Shown: piece by piece, positions 58,341 to 64,000 of the stretch
How the letters are laid out: every line of letters begins with the position of its first letter
How positions within the stretch are numbered: the stretch's first letter is position 1
NCBI GenBank assembly: GCA_049616325.1
Contig: JBMZHG010000004.1
Coordinates: forward strand, 1 to 64,000
DNA from: UBA11663 sp049616325
Lineage (GTDB): Bacteria; Bacteroidota; Bacteroidia; Flavobacteriales_D; Sanyastnellaceae
Direction of reading: 5' to 3'
Length of the DNA stretch: 64,000 nucleotides
Translations under genes and position numbers: made by a program
The notes under the pieces: model-generated
Told to the model about the DNA's origin: nothing
Seen by the model: the letters and a program-made list of their open reading frames with translations, nothing else
Database searches by the model: none

Positions 58341-59002
58341 GTCAACCATCCTTGATCCGCAAAGCTAACGAACGCATCACCGGCCACAATCACGTGATCG
58401 AGAACCGGCAGATCGAGAAACGAACCCGCTCGGCACAAATCTGCCGTCAACCGCCTGTCTGCGTCACTTGGTTGTGGATTTCCGGACGGGTGGTTGTGCA
58501 CCAAAACCAAGGCAGCAGCACGCATGGCCAAGGCACGTCCGAAGACCAATTTGGGGTCAACAACCGTCCCAGTGAGTCCCCCTTTTGAAATGCACACCTC
58601 GGCCATGACGTGGTTGGACCTGCGAAGAAGAAGAACCCAAAATTCTTCGTGCTGCAAGTCGCTGAGCCGCGAGGCAAAGCGCAAGTAGACTTCCCGACTG
58701 CTCGCCACGCGTTCCCCTCGGCGCGTGGTGGAGTGCTGCCGTCTTCGGCCCAACTCCATGGCTGCGGCGACCAACGTGGCCTTGGCTTGTCCAATCCCTG
58801 CCACCAAAGTCAAGCTTTCTGCGGGCCAAGAAGCCAGGTTGTTGAGGCAGCCCTGCGCCAAATCCATCACCTCCAGAGCCAAGTCTTCCGCTCCTTTGCC
58901 GCGGTGCCCTGTTCCGAGCAACAACGCGAGCAATTCGTGATCACTCAAGGACGCGACTCCGTCTCTGGCCACCCTCTCTCGCGGTCTAATCCCCTCTTCC
59001 AT
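58337..59002 (-). CDS. radC: RadC-family (UPF0758) JAB-domain protein
   Basis: 221 residues, an N-terminal helix-hairpin-helix region (about 10-80, with V-A-G-I-G-Q-A-K-A-T) and a C-terminal JAB/MPN metalloprotease-like domain. The zinc motif H-N-H-P-S-G-N-P-Q-P-S-D-x-D lies near 166-179. The original assignment to DNA repair has been questioned and the true role is unknown. The ATG at 59002 follows the rpsT terminator T-tract by 4 nt. It heads the radC-wecB-deacetylase-membrane protein-HAD transcript. Confidence 0.93.
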   Translation of the reverse strand: MEEGIRPRERVARDGVASLSDHELLALLLGTGHRGKGAEDLALEVMDLAQGCLNNLASWPAESLTLVAGIGQAKATLVAAAMELGRRRQHSTTRRGERVASSREVYLRFASRLSDLQHEEFWVLLLRRSNHVMAEVCISKGGLTGTVVDPKLVFGRALAMRAAALVLVHNHPSGNPQPSDADRRLTADLCRAGSFLDLPVLDHVIVAGDAFVSFADQGWLT

Positions 59003-59006
59003 GGCA

Positions 59007-59014
59007 CAAAAAAA
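59007..59014 (-). promoter_or_regulatory. T-tract doubling as -7 element of radC
   Basis: TTTTTTTG on the minus strand, then TGCC, then the radC ATG: TTTG four nt from the start as in neighbouring leaderless genes, but without the TA. Tentative. Confidence 0.35.
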
Positions 59015-59040
59015 GCCCCCTGCACGCGGCAGAGGGCTCG
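59007..59040 (-). terminator. Intrinsic terminator of rpsT
   Basis: On the minus strand AGCCCTCTGC, a short loop, GTGCAGGGGGCT, then seven T, starting 29 nt after the rpsT stop. Confidence 0.88.
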
Positions 59041-59068
59041 GAATTTGTCAGCGTCGTTCCGAAATGAA

Positions 59069-59320
59069 TCAGAGGCCTGAGACGTGCTTGGTCAAGCTCG
59101 ACTTCAGGTTTGCTGCTTTGTTCTTGTGAATGATGTTGCGCTTGGCAAGTTTGTCAAGCATGGCGCTCACCACGGGAAGCAACGCAGTAGCCTCCTTGGC
59201 GTCCGTGGACGCGCGAAGGTTGCGAACGGCGTTGCGAGCCGTCTTGTGCTGGTAACGGTTGCGATCGCGCTTTTTCTGGTCCGAGCGGATGCGCTTGAGG
59301 GCGGATTTGTGATGTGCCAT
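59069..59320 (-). CDS. rpsT: 30S ribosomal protein S20
   Basis: 83 residues; binds 16S rRNA early in 30S assembly. The start M-A-H-H-K-S-A-L-K-R-I-R and the Lys/Arg-rich helices with R-N-R-Y-Q-H-K-T-A-R and H-K-N-K-A-A-N-L-K-S are typical, as is the length. It is transcribed alone from a full-match -7 element with a 26-nt leader and ended by a strong terminator, so unlike most genes here it is leadered. Confidence 0.98.
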   Translation of the reverse strand: MAHHKSALKRIRSDQKKRDRNRYQHKTARNAVRNLRASTDAKEATALLPVVSAMLDKLAKRNIIHKNKAANLKSSLTKHVSGL

Positions 59321-59346
59321 TGAGTTTCCTAGCTAAAACAGGGGTG

Positions 59347-59354
59347 CAAATATA
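59347..59354 (-). promoter_or_regulatory. -7 promoter element of rpsT
   Basis: TATATTTG on the minus strand, a full match to TAnnTTTG, 26 nt before the rpsT ATG. A TTGTTG suitable as the -33 region lies upstream. Confidence 0.7.
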
Positions 59355-59402
59355 GCGAGGATTCTCAGACAACAAGCGAATTCGTCCAAAAATCCTTGCC
59401 AT

Positions 59403-59858
59403 TCACCAAGACAGCAGCAAATCGACTTGCAAGTATCCGCCGTACAACGAATGACGTACAGGCTCGGTGTACATGACGTTGCGCGGGACGAAAGAGACCT
59501 CACCCACAATGTCGTTCAACGAATCGTCGTCGTGGTCGAAAATTCGTACGACCACCTCCTGGTCGAGCTCCGCACCTTGAAAGGTCAGTCCCTCGAACGA
59601 AATCCGCTGAGGCACGGAAGCCTCGTAGGCCACCGGAGACGTGTAATAGGGCTGATCGTTGACCGAGACCTCCGCCACAAAATCAGGCGCCCCCTCTTCG
59701 CCCCAGGGGTCCTCTTCGTAATTGAGGTCGTAGCTCATCACCTCGATTTGGTCAATTCGAACCTCGGGCGATGAACTTCCGTCCCCGCAATTCACGAACC
59801 CCAAGGCCATTCCCGAGGTGACAACATAAACGGCGAAACGCAGGTTGAAAGTTTTCAT
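59403..59858 (-). CDS. Small secreted protein or lipoprotein, C2-like
   Basis: 151 residues. The N-terminal hydrophobic stretch (about 5-20) ends in F-V-N-C-G, a weak lipobox, suggesting a lipoprotein. The remainder is beta-rich and acidic. An F-D-H-D-D-D-S-L-N-D-I-V-G-E block near 111-124 resembles the calcium loop of C2 domains (a D-x-D-x-x-x-x-D-x-I-G type). An early repeat V-R-I-D-Q-I-E-V-M-S-Y-D matches the first strands of such a sandwich. I cannot name a family. The ATG at 59858 is 7 nt from a -7 element. Confidence 0.75.
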   Translation of the reverse strand: MKTFNLRFAVYVVTSGMALGFVNCGDGSSSPEVRIDQIEVMSYDLNYEEDPWGEEGAPDFVAEVSVNDQPYYTSPVAYEASVPQRISFEGLTFQGAELDQEVVVRIFDHDDDSLNDIVGEVSFVPRNVMYTEPVRHSLYGGYLQVDLLLSW

Positions 59859-59865
59859 GACTACC

Positions 59866-59873
59866 CTAAAATA
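59866..59873 (-). promoter_or_regulatory. -7 promoter element of the C2-like lipoprotein gene
   Basis: TATTTTAG on the minus strand, 7 nt before the ATG at 59858. Confidence 0.45.
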
Positions 59874-59898
59874 CGACACGAAATCTTCGGGCAGCAAG

Positions 59899-59918
59899 AA
59901 GGGCGCCGTGGCGCCCTT
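59899..59918. repeat. GC-rich palindrome between divergent genes
   Basis: AAGGGCGCC (59899-59907), GT, GGCGCCCTT (59910-59918): a perfect 9-bp inverted repeat in the 289-bp gap 59859-60147. No T-tract follows on either strand and no gene ends here, so it is not an obvious terminator. The rest of the gap is AT-richer and shows no reading frame or RNA gene I can support. Confidence 0.6.
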
Positions 59919-60147
59919 CCATCCTAACAATCTACTTGTACCCAATCGAACAGCCTATGCCTTCGCATCACTGTTCTTTTGATGCACGGAACAAACATAG
60001 AACCACTCGCATATAAGACCTGAGCATTATATGACTAAGCCAAAAAAAAGTTCTCCACCCGCCTGATTCATGTCGACGAATGCTTCTTTCTTACCTTGTA
60101 AATTCTGTGGAGACAATGGTTCTCCCTGCACTTCGAACCTCCCTTCG

Positions 60148-61779
60148 ATGACTGTCATCTGCCGAATCGTATTCGGGCTTGCCTTGCTCGTTGTGTGGAC
60201 GGGTGTGACCCAAGCCCAAACTTCGCCCTCCTTCGTCGACGTCGGCGCGGAAGCGGGATTGAATGCCGAAGGGCAGCACCACGCCGTGGCCATTGGCGAC
60301 TACGACAACGACGGCGACGATGACATCTACGTCGGGTCGAAGTTCGCGGGCAACGCGCTGTATCGGAACAACGGGGACATGACGTTCGACGAAGTTGGGG
60401 CCTTCGCGGGGGTGGCCGACGAAGGATTCACCAACGCGGCGATTTGGTTTGACTTTGACAACGACGGCGACCTTGACCTTGCGACAGGCAACGGCTACGG
60501 AGGGAGCGACCCCGTGCCCAACCGTTTTTACGTCAACCAAGGCGACGGGACGTTTGTGGACATGGCCGAGGAGTTTGGGTTGAACAGCACCTTGATGTGC
60601 CGCTCCCTGCACGCCGCCGACTACGACAAAGACGGGTACACCGACCTCTACGTGGTGAACATCAACGCCGTCAACCACTTCTACAAAAACAACGAAGGGC
60701 AAGGATTCACCAACGTTTACCAATCCTCTGGCACCCTCGACACGGGGGTGGGCATGGGAAGCATTTTCTTCGATTACGACAACGACGGGGATCAGGATTT
60801 GTACTTGACGCACGACGCCAACCAAACCAACAAGCTCTACCGCAACAACAGCGACGGCACGTTCAACAACGTGGCGTTTTTTGCCGGTCTGAACTACCAA
60901 GGGAACTGCATGGGCGTGGACGTGGCCGACATCAATCACGACGGCTGGCTCGACCTGTACATCACCGACCTGTACCCGAGCGCGATGTTCCTGAACGACG
61001 CCGACGGCTCGTTTTCGGACATCAGCGTGGCGTCGGGGACCAGTGACTCGGGCATGACCTGGGGGTGCGTGTTCTTCGACTACGACCACGACGGCGAATG
61101 GGATTTGTACATCGTCAACGACTACCTGTTCGCCCCCCTGCCCAACATCCTGTACCACGGCAACGGCGACAACACGTTCACGCCGGTCAGTGCCGGAAAC
61201 GCGACCTTGGAGCACACATACTCGGACTACGGGTTGGCAATGGGGGATTTGGACGGGGACGGGGATTTGGACTTGGTCATCGCCACGCCCAAGACCGCCA
61301 CCCAGCCCGGAATCGCCCTCCTCCGAAACGACGCCTCCAACGGCAACTGGCTGCAGGTCAAGCTGCACGGCACGCTGAGCAACCGAGACGCCGCAGGCGC
61401 ACGGGCCACGCTTCACTACGACGGCAAGGTGAGGATGGACGAAGTGAACATCGGGCAAGGCTATTCGGGTGCAAGCACCTTGGACCTGCACTGGGGAATT
61501 GGGGAAAGTGCGACGGTGGATTCGCTGGTGGTGGACTGGCCCAACGGCGGCTCGACGACGTACCACGAATTGGACGTCAACACCCGTCACGAACTCACTG
61601 AGCCCAACGGATGTTTGGCGGACTTCAATTACGACTTCGCTCGCGCCTCAGGCGATTTGTTGGTGTTGCTGAGTGCGTACGGCGGGTTTGGTGACGAGAC
61701 GGACCTGGACGGAGACGGCGTATGCGCCACGTCCGACCTGCTTGTCTTTCTGACGTTGTTTGGGACCGACTGCGAGTAG
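60148..61779 (+). CDS. Secreted FG-GAP/UnbV protein with dockerin-like tail
   Basis: 543 residues. A signal peptide ends at T-Q-A-Q (about 24). Seven FG-GAP/VCBS-type calcium loops of the form D-x-D-x-D-G-x-x-D-L-Y follow (for example D-Y-D-N-D-G-D-D-D-I-Y, D-F-D-N-D-G-D-L-D-L-A, D-L-D-G-D-G-D-L-D-L-V), giving a beta-propeller. An ASPIC/UnbV segment lies at about 405-480 (N-W-L-Q-V-K-L, G-A-R-A, G-Q-G-Y-S-G, V-D-W-P-N-G). The tail (about 487-543) has two dockerin-like units, D-F-N-Y-D-F-A-R-A-S-G-D-L-L and D-L-D-G-D-G-V-C-A-T-S-D-L-L, and ends F-G-T-D-C-E. The ATG at 60148 gives a clean signal peptide; 60070 is an alternative in-frame start. Confidence 0.85.
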   Translation: MTVICRIVFGLALLVVWTGVTQAQTSPSFVDVGAEAGLNAEGQHHAVAIGDYDNDGDDDIYVGSKFAGNALYRNNGDMTFDEVGAFAGVADEGFTNAAIWFDFDNDGDLDLATGNGYGGSDPVPNRFYVNQGDGTFVDMAEEFGLNSTLMCRSLHAADYDKDGYTDLYVVNINAVNHFYKNNEGQGFTNVYQSSGTLDTGVGMGSIFFDYDNDGDQDLYLTHDANQTNKLYRNNSDGTFNNVAFFAGLNYQGNCMGVDVADINHDGWLDLYITDLYPSAMFLNDADGSFSDISVASGTSDSGMTWGCVFFDYDHDGEWDLYIVNDYLFAPLPNILYHGNGDNTFTPVSAGNATLEHTYSDYGLAMGDLDGDGDLDLVIATPKTATQPGIALLRNDASNGNWLQVKLHGTLSNRDAAGARATLHYDGKVRMDEVNIGQGYSGASTLDLHWGIGESATVDSLVVDWPNGGSTTYHELDVNTRHELTEPNGCLADFNYDFARASGDLLVLLSAYGGFGDETDLDGDGVCATSDLLVFLTLFGTDCE

Positions 61780-61798
61780 GATCTAGGCCCCTACACGA

Positions 61799-64000
61799 TC
61801 ACTCACAAGTCAAGCCAAAGGCTCCAAGAAGTTGGAGGATGTCCGACACGGCTACGGAGCCGTCGCCGTTGAGGTCTTCCGGGCACAAGCTTGAGGACGT
61901 TCCGTCAGACACGCACGTGCCCGAGGCGGCATCCCAAACCGTGCCTGTCCCGCAGCAGTCCCCCGCCGAGCAGTCGACCGGACCCGCAGGTTGGCACGGC
62001 GTGCACGAGGCGAAGCAGTGAACTTCCACGCTCGAGTTTTCCGCCGGAACCACCACGGCGCGGTTGTACCCGCCCAGTCCATTCGACACGCCGCATTCCG
62101 CAGGAACCCCTTCGTCCGCTCCCCACGCGTCGCCGTTGAGGTATTTGTACTGGATCTCGGAACCGACTTGGGCCACGAAGGTCGTTCGGTAGATGCTGTC
62201 GGCACCAAGCACCATCGGGGTGTCTCCTGGAACCCAGCCCTGGAACGAACCCGCCACATGAACGCCAAGCGGATCGGCCGCGAGGTCACCCAAATCGAGT
62301 TGCAACACCACTTCGTATTGGCACGAACCGTTGTCCGCTTCCGCCAAGGGGTCGTAGTTCTGGGCGGCGGGATCCGTGCATCCCACGTTCACGAGGATGG
62401 GCAGGGTGCCGTCCGTGTCCGGTGTGGGAAGCGGCGTGTCGAGGTAGAGGTGCCACTCGCCGGGCTGCAGCGTCATCGCGGTGCCGACGTTGTTGACCGA
62501 GACAGGCAATCCCGTGAAGTGGTCGTACCACGTTCCGGCGTACGGAAAACCTGGAACCATGCTGATGGCGACCACGTCGAAGTTGCCGACCAGGACTGCA
62601 TTTTGGTCAGGGCCGTACAAGTGAATGCGCTTGCCCATGCCCGCACCGTCCACGTTGAAATCGTAGGTCCCGAACACAGGTTGATTCTTCTTCAGGTCGA
62701 TGAGGGCTGAAATGGTCTTGGCAAGTCCGAGGCGGTTCGCGTTGGCTAGGTCGGCCCACGGAGCGGGCTTCTCACCCAGTTTGCATTCCTCCGCGAAGGT
62801 GCCGTTGAGGCAGTCGAAGATGCTGGTTTGGTACCCCAGCTCGCCCCACTGCCAGATCATCTTCGGCCCAGGAATCGCGAGCAAGAATGCATGGGTCATC
62901 GCCAACCGGTCCATGGCCGTGGCCTCTTCCTGAGCGTTGTACCCTCCCGACGAATTGCCGTAGGTGGCTACCTCGTATCCCATGCGCTCCTCGTCGTGGC
63001 TCTCCGCGTAAGTCACCAAATTGGGCCACGCGTAACCGCGCGCTTGCCACGAACCGTAATTGATGTCGCCGTAGTAGCCCATGGCGCTCTGGGTGTAGGC
63101 AGACGTCATCTTGCCCCAAATCATGAACCCGCCGTTTGCGAGCACCGTTTCCTCGTCGTTGTTGCCGAGGTGTTCCAAGATGAGGTACGTCTCTGGGTGA
63201 TTGCTCCAAATGTCGTTGGCGTAATCGAACAAAATGTCGACGCGGCTTTGGTCGTAGTTGTTCCAAGACGCGACGTCGGTGCCGGTAAACGTTTGGGTCA
63301 GCCCCTTGCTCAGGTCGATGCGGTACCCGTCAATGTGGTACTCCTCCAACCAAAAATCAAACACGCGTTTCCAAAACTCCCGGGTCCACGGGTCGCCGTG
63401 ATCGAAGTCGTATCCTGGGCTGTAGGGATGCATCGCCACGGGATTGAACCACGGGTTGTCAGACGCGGCAGACCCGTCGGCGTTTTGGTACAGACGCACC
63501 ATCGGATCGGTCCCAAAGCTGTGGTTGGGCACCACGTCCAGAATGACGGCGATGCCGCGGGCATGGCATTTGTTGACCAGCTCCTTGAGCTTGGCCTTGG
63601 GCCCATAAAATTTGTCCACCGCAAATCGAAAGTTGGGGTTGTAGCCCCAGCTCAAGTTGCCTTCAAATTCGTTCACAGGCATGAGCTCGATGGCGTTGTA
63701 CCCCATGTACTCGAGGTAGTCGAGTTGGTTGATGAGGTCCTGGAAGGTTTGGCCTTCGTCAAAATCGCGGACCAGGGTTTCGTAGATGACCAAACGGTCC
63801 GACGACGGGCGCTGAAAATCGCCGTCCGTCCACAAGAAATACGGGTTGTCGGTCCGGAAGGCCGTCGTGTGCCAGTTGGCTTGTCCTGAAGGGAAGGACG
63901 GCATGCCTGGGAAATGACTTTGGGGGATGTACTGGTCGTCCCACGGGTCCAACACCAGCTCGGCGTACGGGTCGCCCACCTCGAGTGTGCCTTCCACCAT
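61799..64000 (-). CDS. Secreted GH13 alpha-amylase-type enzyme, 5' end outside window
   Basis: 733 residues visible; the gene continues past position 64000, so the N-terminus is missing. The GH13 catalytic barrel shows D-V-V-P-N-H-S-F-G, the nucleophile block G-Y-R-I-D-L-S-K-G, the acid/base block L-I-L-E-H-L and the third Asp in E-S-H-D-E-E-R. Then follow a beta domain, one G-C-T-D-x-x-x-x-N-Y-D-P-x-A unit like those of the protein at 13597, a starch-binding-like domain (H-V-A-G-S-F-Q-G-W), a Cys-rich stretch and a dockerin-like end (D-L-N-G-D-G-S-V-A-V-S-D-I-L, ending F-G-L-T-C-E). It acts on alpha-glucans outside the cell. It is tail-to-tail with the UnbV-like gene, 19 nt apart. Confidence 0.9.
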   Translation of the reverse strand: MVEGTLEVGDPYAELVLDPWDDQYIPQSHFPGMPSFPSGQANWHTTAFRTDNPYFLWTDGDFQRPSSDRLVIYETLVRDFDEGQTFQDLINQLDYLEYMGYNAIELMPVNEFEGNLSWGYNPNFRFAVDKFYGPKAKLKELVNKCHARGIAVILDVVPNHSFGTDPMVRLYQNADGSAASDNPWFNPVAMHPYSPGYDFDHGDPWTREFWKRVFDFWLEEYHIDGYRIDLSKGLTQTFTGTDVASWNNYDQSRVDILFDYANDIWSNHPETYLILEHLGNNDEETVLANGGFMIWGKMTSAYTQSAMGYYGDINYGSWQARGYAWPNLVTYAESHDEERMGYEVATYGNSSGGYNAQEEATAMDRLAMTHAFLLAIPGPKMIWQWGELGYQTSIFDCLNGTFAEECKLGEKPAPWADLANANRLGLAKTISALIDLKKNQPVFGTYDFNVDGAGMGKRIHLYGPDQNAVLVGNFDVVAISMVPGFPYAGTWYDHFTGLPVSVNNVGTAMTLQPGEWHLYLDTPLPTPDTDGTLPILVNVGCTDPAAQNYDPLAEADNGSCQYEVVLQLDLGDLAADPLGVHVAGSFQGWVPGDTPMVLGADSIYRTTFVAQVGSEIQYKYLNGDAWGADEGVPAECGVSNGLGGYNRAVVVPAENSSVEVHCFASCTPCQPAGPVDCSAGDCCGTGTVWDAASGTCVSDGTSSSLCPEDLNGDGSVAVSDILQLLGAFGLTCE

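Noticed and set aside
60091..61590. A 499-codon open frame on the minus strand opposite the FG-GAP/UnbV gene
   Set aside because: Val/His-rich translation without motifs or start context. It mirrors the Asp/Asn-rich calcium loops of the real gene; GC-rich codon use keeps the antisense frame open.
62828..63889. A 353-codon plus-strand frame opposite the GH13 gene
   Set aside because: Val/His-rich shadow of the amylase; no signal peptide or domain.

Overview
The window is a gene-dense stretch of a GC-rich Bacteroidota chromosome, most likely a marine Flavobacteriales-like lineage. The evidence is: several large secreted proteins with type IX secretion (T9SS) tails, either type A sorting domains or type B gliding-motility-associated C-terminal domains; Bacteroidota-type families (DUF3078, DUF3127, DUF3467, GH109, the Bacteroidota form of dihydroorotase-like protein, TIGR02757, BatA-like); and promoters of the Bacteroidota -7 type (TAnnTTTG). 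I see no rRNA, tRNA, CRISPR array, insertion sequence, prophage or integrase. 54 protein genes fill almost everything and no gap exceeds 300 bp; the two largest are 16018-16234 and 59859-60147.

Layout. 1-5.8 kb: SpoU methyltransferase and SppA on the minus strand, diverging from folK, a deoxynucleoside kinase and a YdbS/YdbT membrane pair whose YdbS member is frameshifted. 5.8-9.7 kb: a GH109-type oxidoreductase/glycosidase and a secreted T9SS type B protein. 9.7-13.5 kb: rmuC, sucD, mnmE. 13.6-25.1 kb: a Cys-repeat T9SS type A protein, a 2312-residue T9SS type B giant protein overlapping a DUF3078 outer-membrane protein, and fabD. 25.2-34 kb: coiled-coil protein, MFS transporter, a small repeat protein, an M16 peptidase, AtoE-like transporter, DUF3127, flavin reductase, purE, bifunctional nuclease, etfAB. 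34.2-38.2 kb: pdhB, membrane pyrophosphatase, YceI lipoprotein. 38.3-43.1 kb: second deoxynucleoside kinase, GH3-family enzyme, cysteine desulfurase, glmM. 43.3-49 kb: TPR protein, ComA-like phosphosulfolactate synthase, rhodanese, DUF368 lipid-carrier translocase, aroE, murQ and a partner of unknown function. 49-54.3 kb: an MnmD-Nudix fusion, TIGR02757, BatA-like protein and a degenerate dihydroorotase. 54.3-59.3 kb: DUF3467, HAD nucleotidase, a surface-polysaccharide-flavoured radC/wecB/deacetylase operon, rpsT. 59.4-64 kb: a small lipoprotein, an FG-GAP/UnbV secreted protein and the 3' part of a secreted GH13 amylase.

Most genes are housekeeping (folate, nucleotide, TCA, fatty acid, envelope precursor, tRNA modification), interleaved with a surface/secretion layer. 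The most striking non-genic signal is a promoter rule. In about 20 transcription units a TAnnTTTG-like -7 element (or a TTCG/TTGC/TTTC variant) ends only 4-7 nt before the start codon, which implies leaderless mRNAs. In nine others the same element lies 19-55 nt upstream; these include rpsT, sucD, etfB and pdhB. The rule also fixes several start codons (GTG or TTG) and produces very compact back-to-back divergent promoters. I found no defence or mobile system. The best candidates for undescribed biology are the promoter architecture, the MnmD-Nudix fusion, the shared dockerin-like/Cys-repeat modules of the secreted proteins and the small 25-residue-repeat protein.
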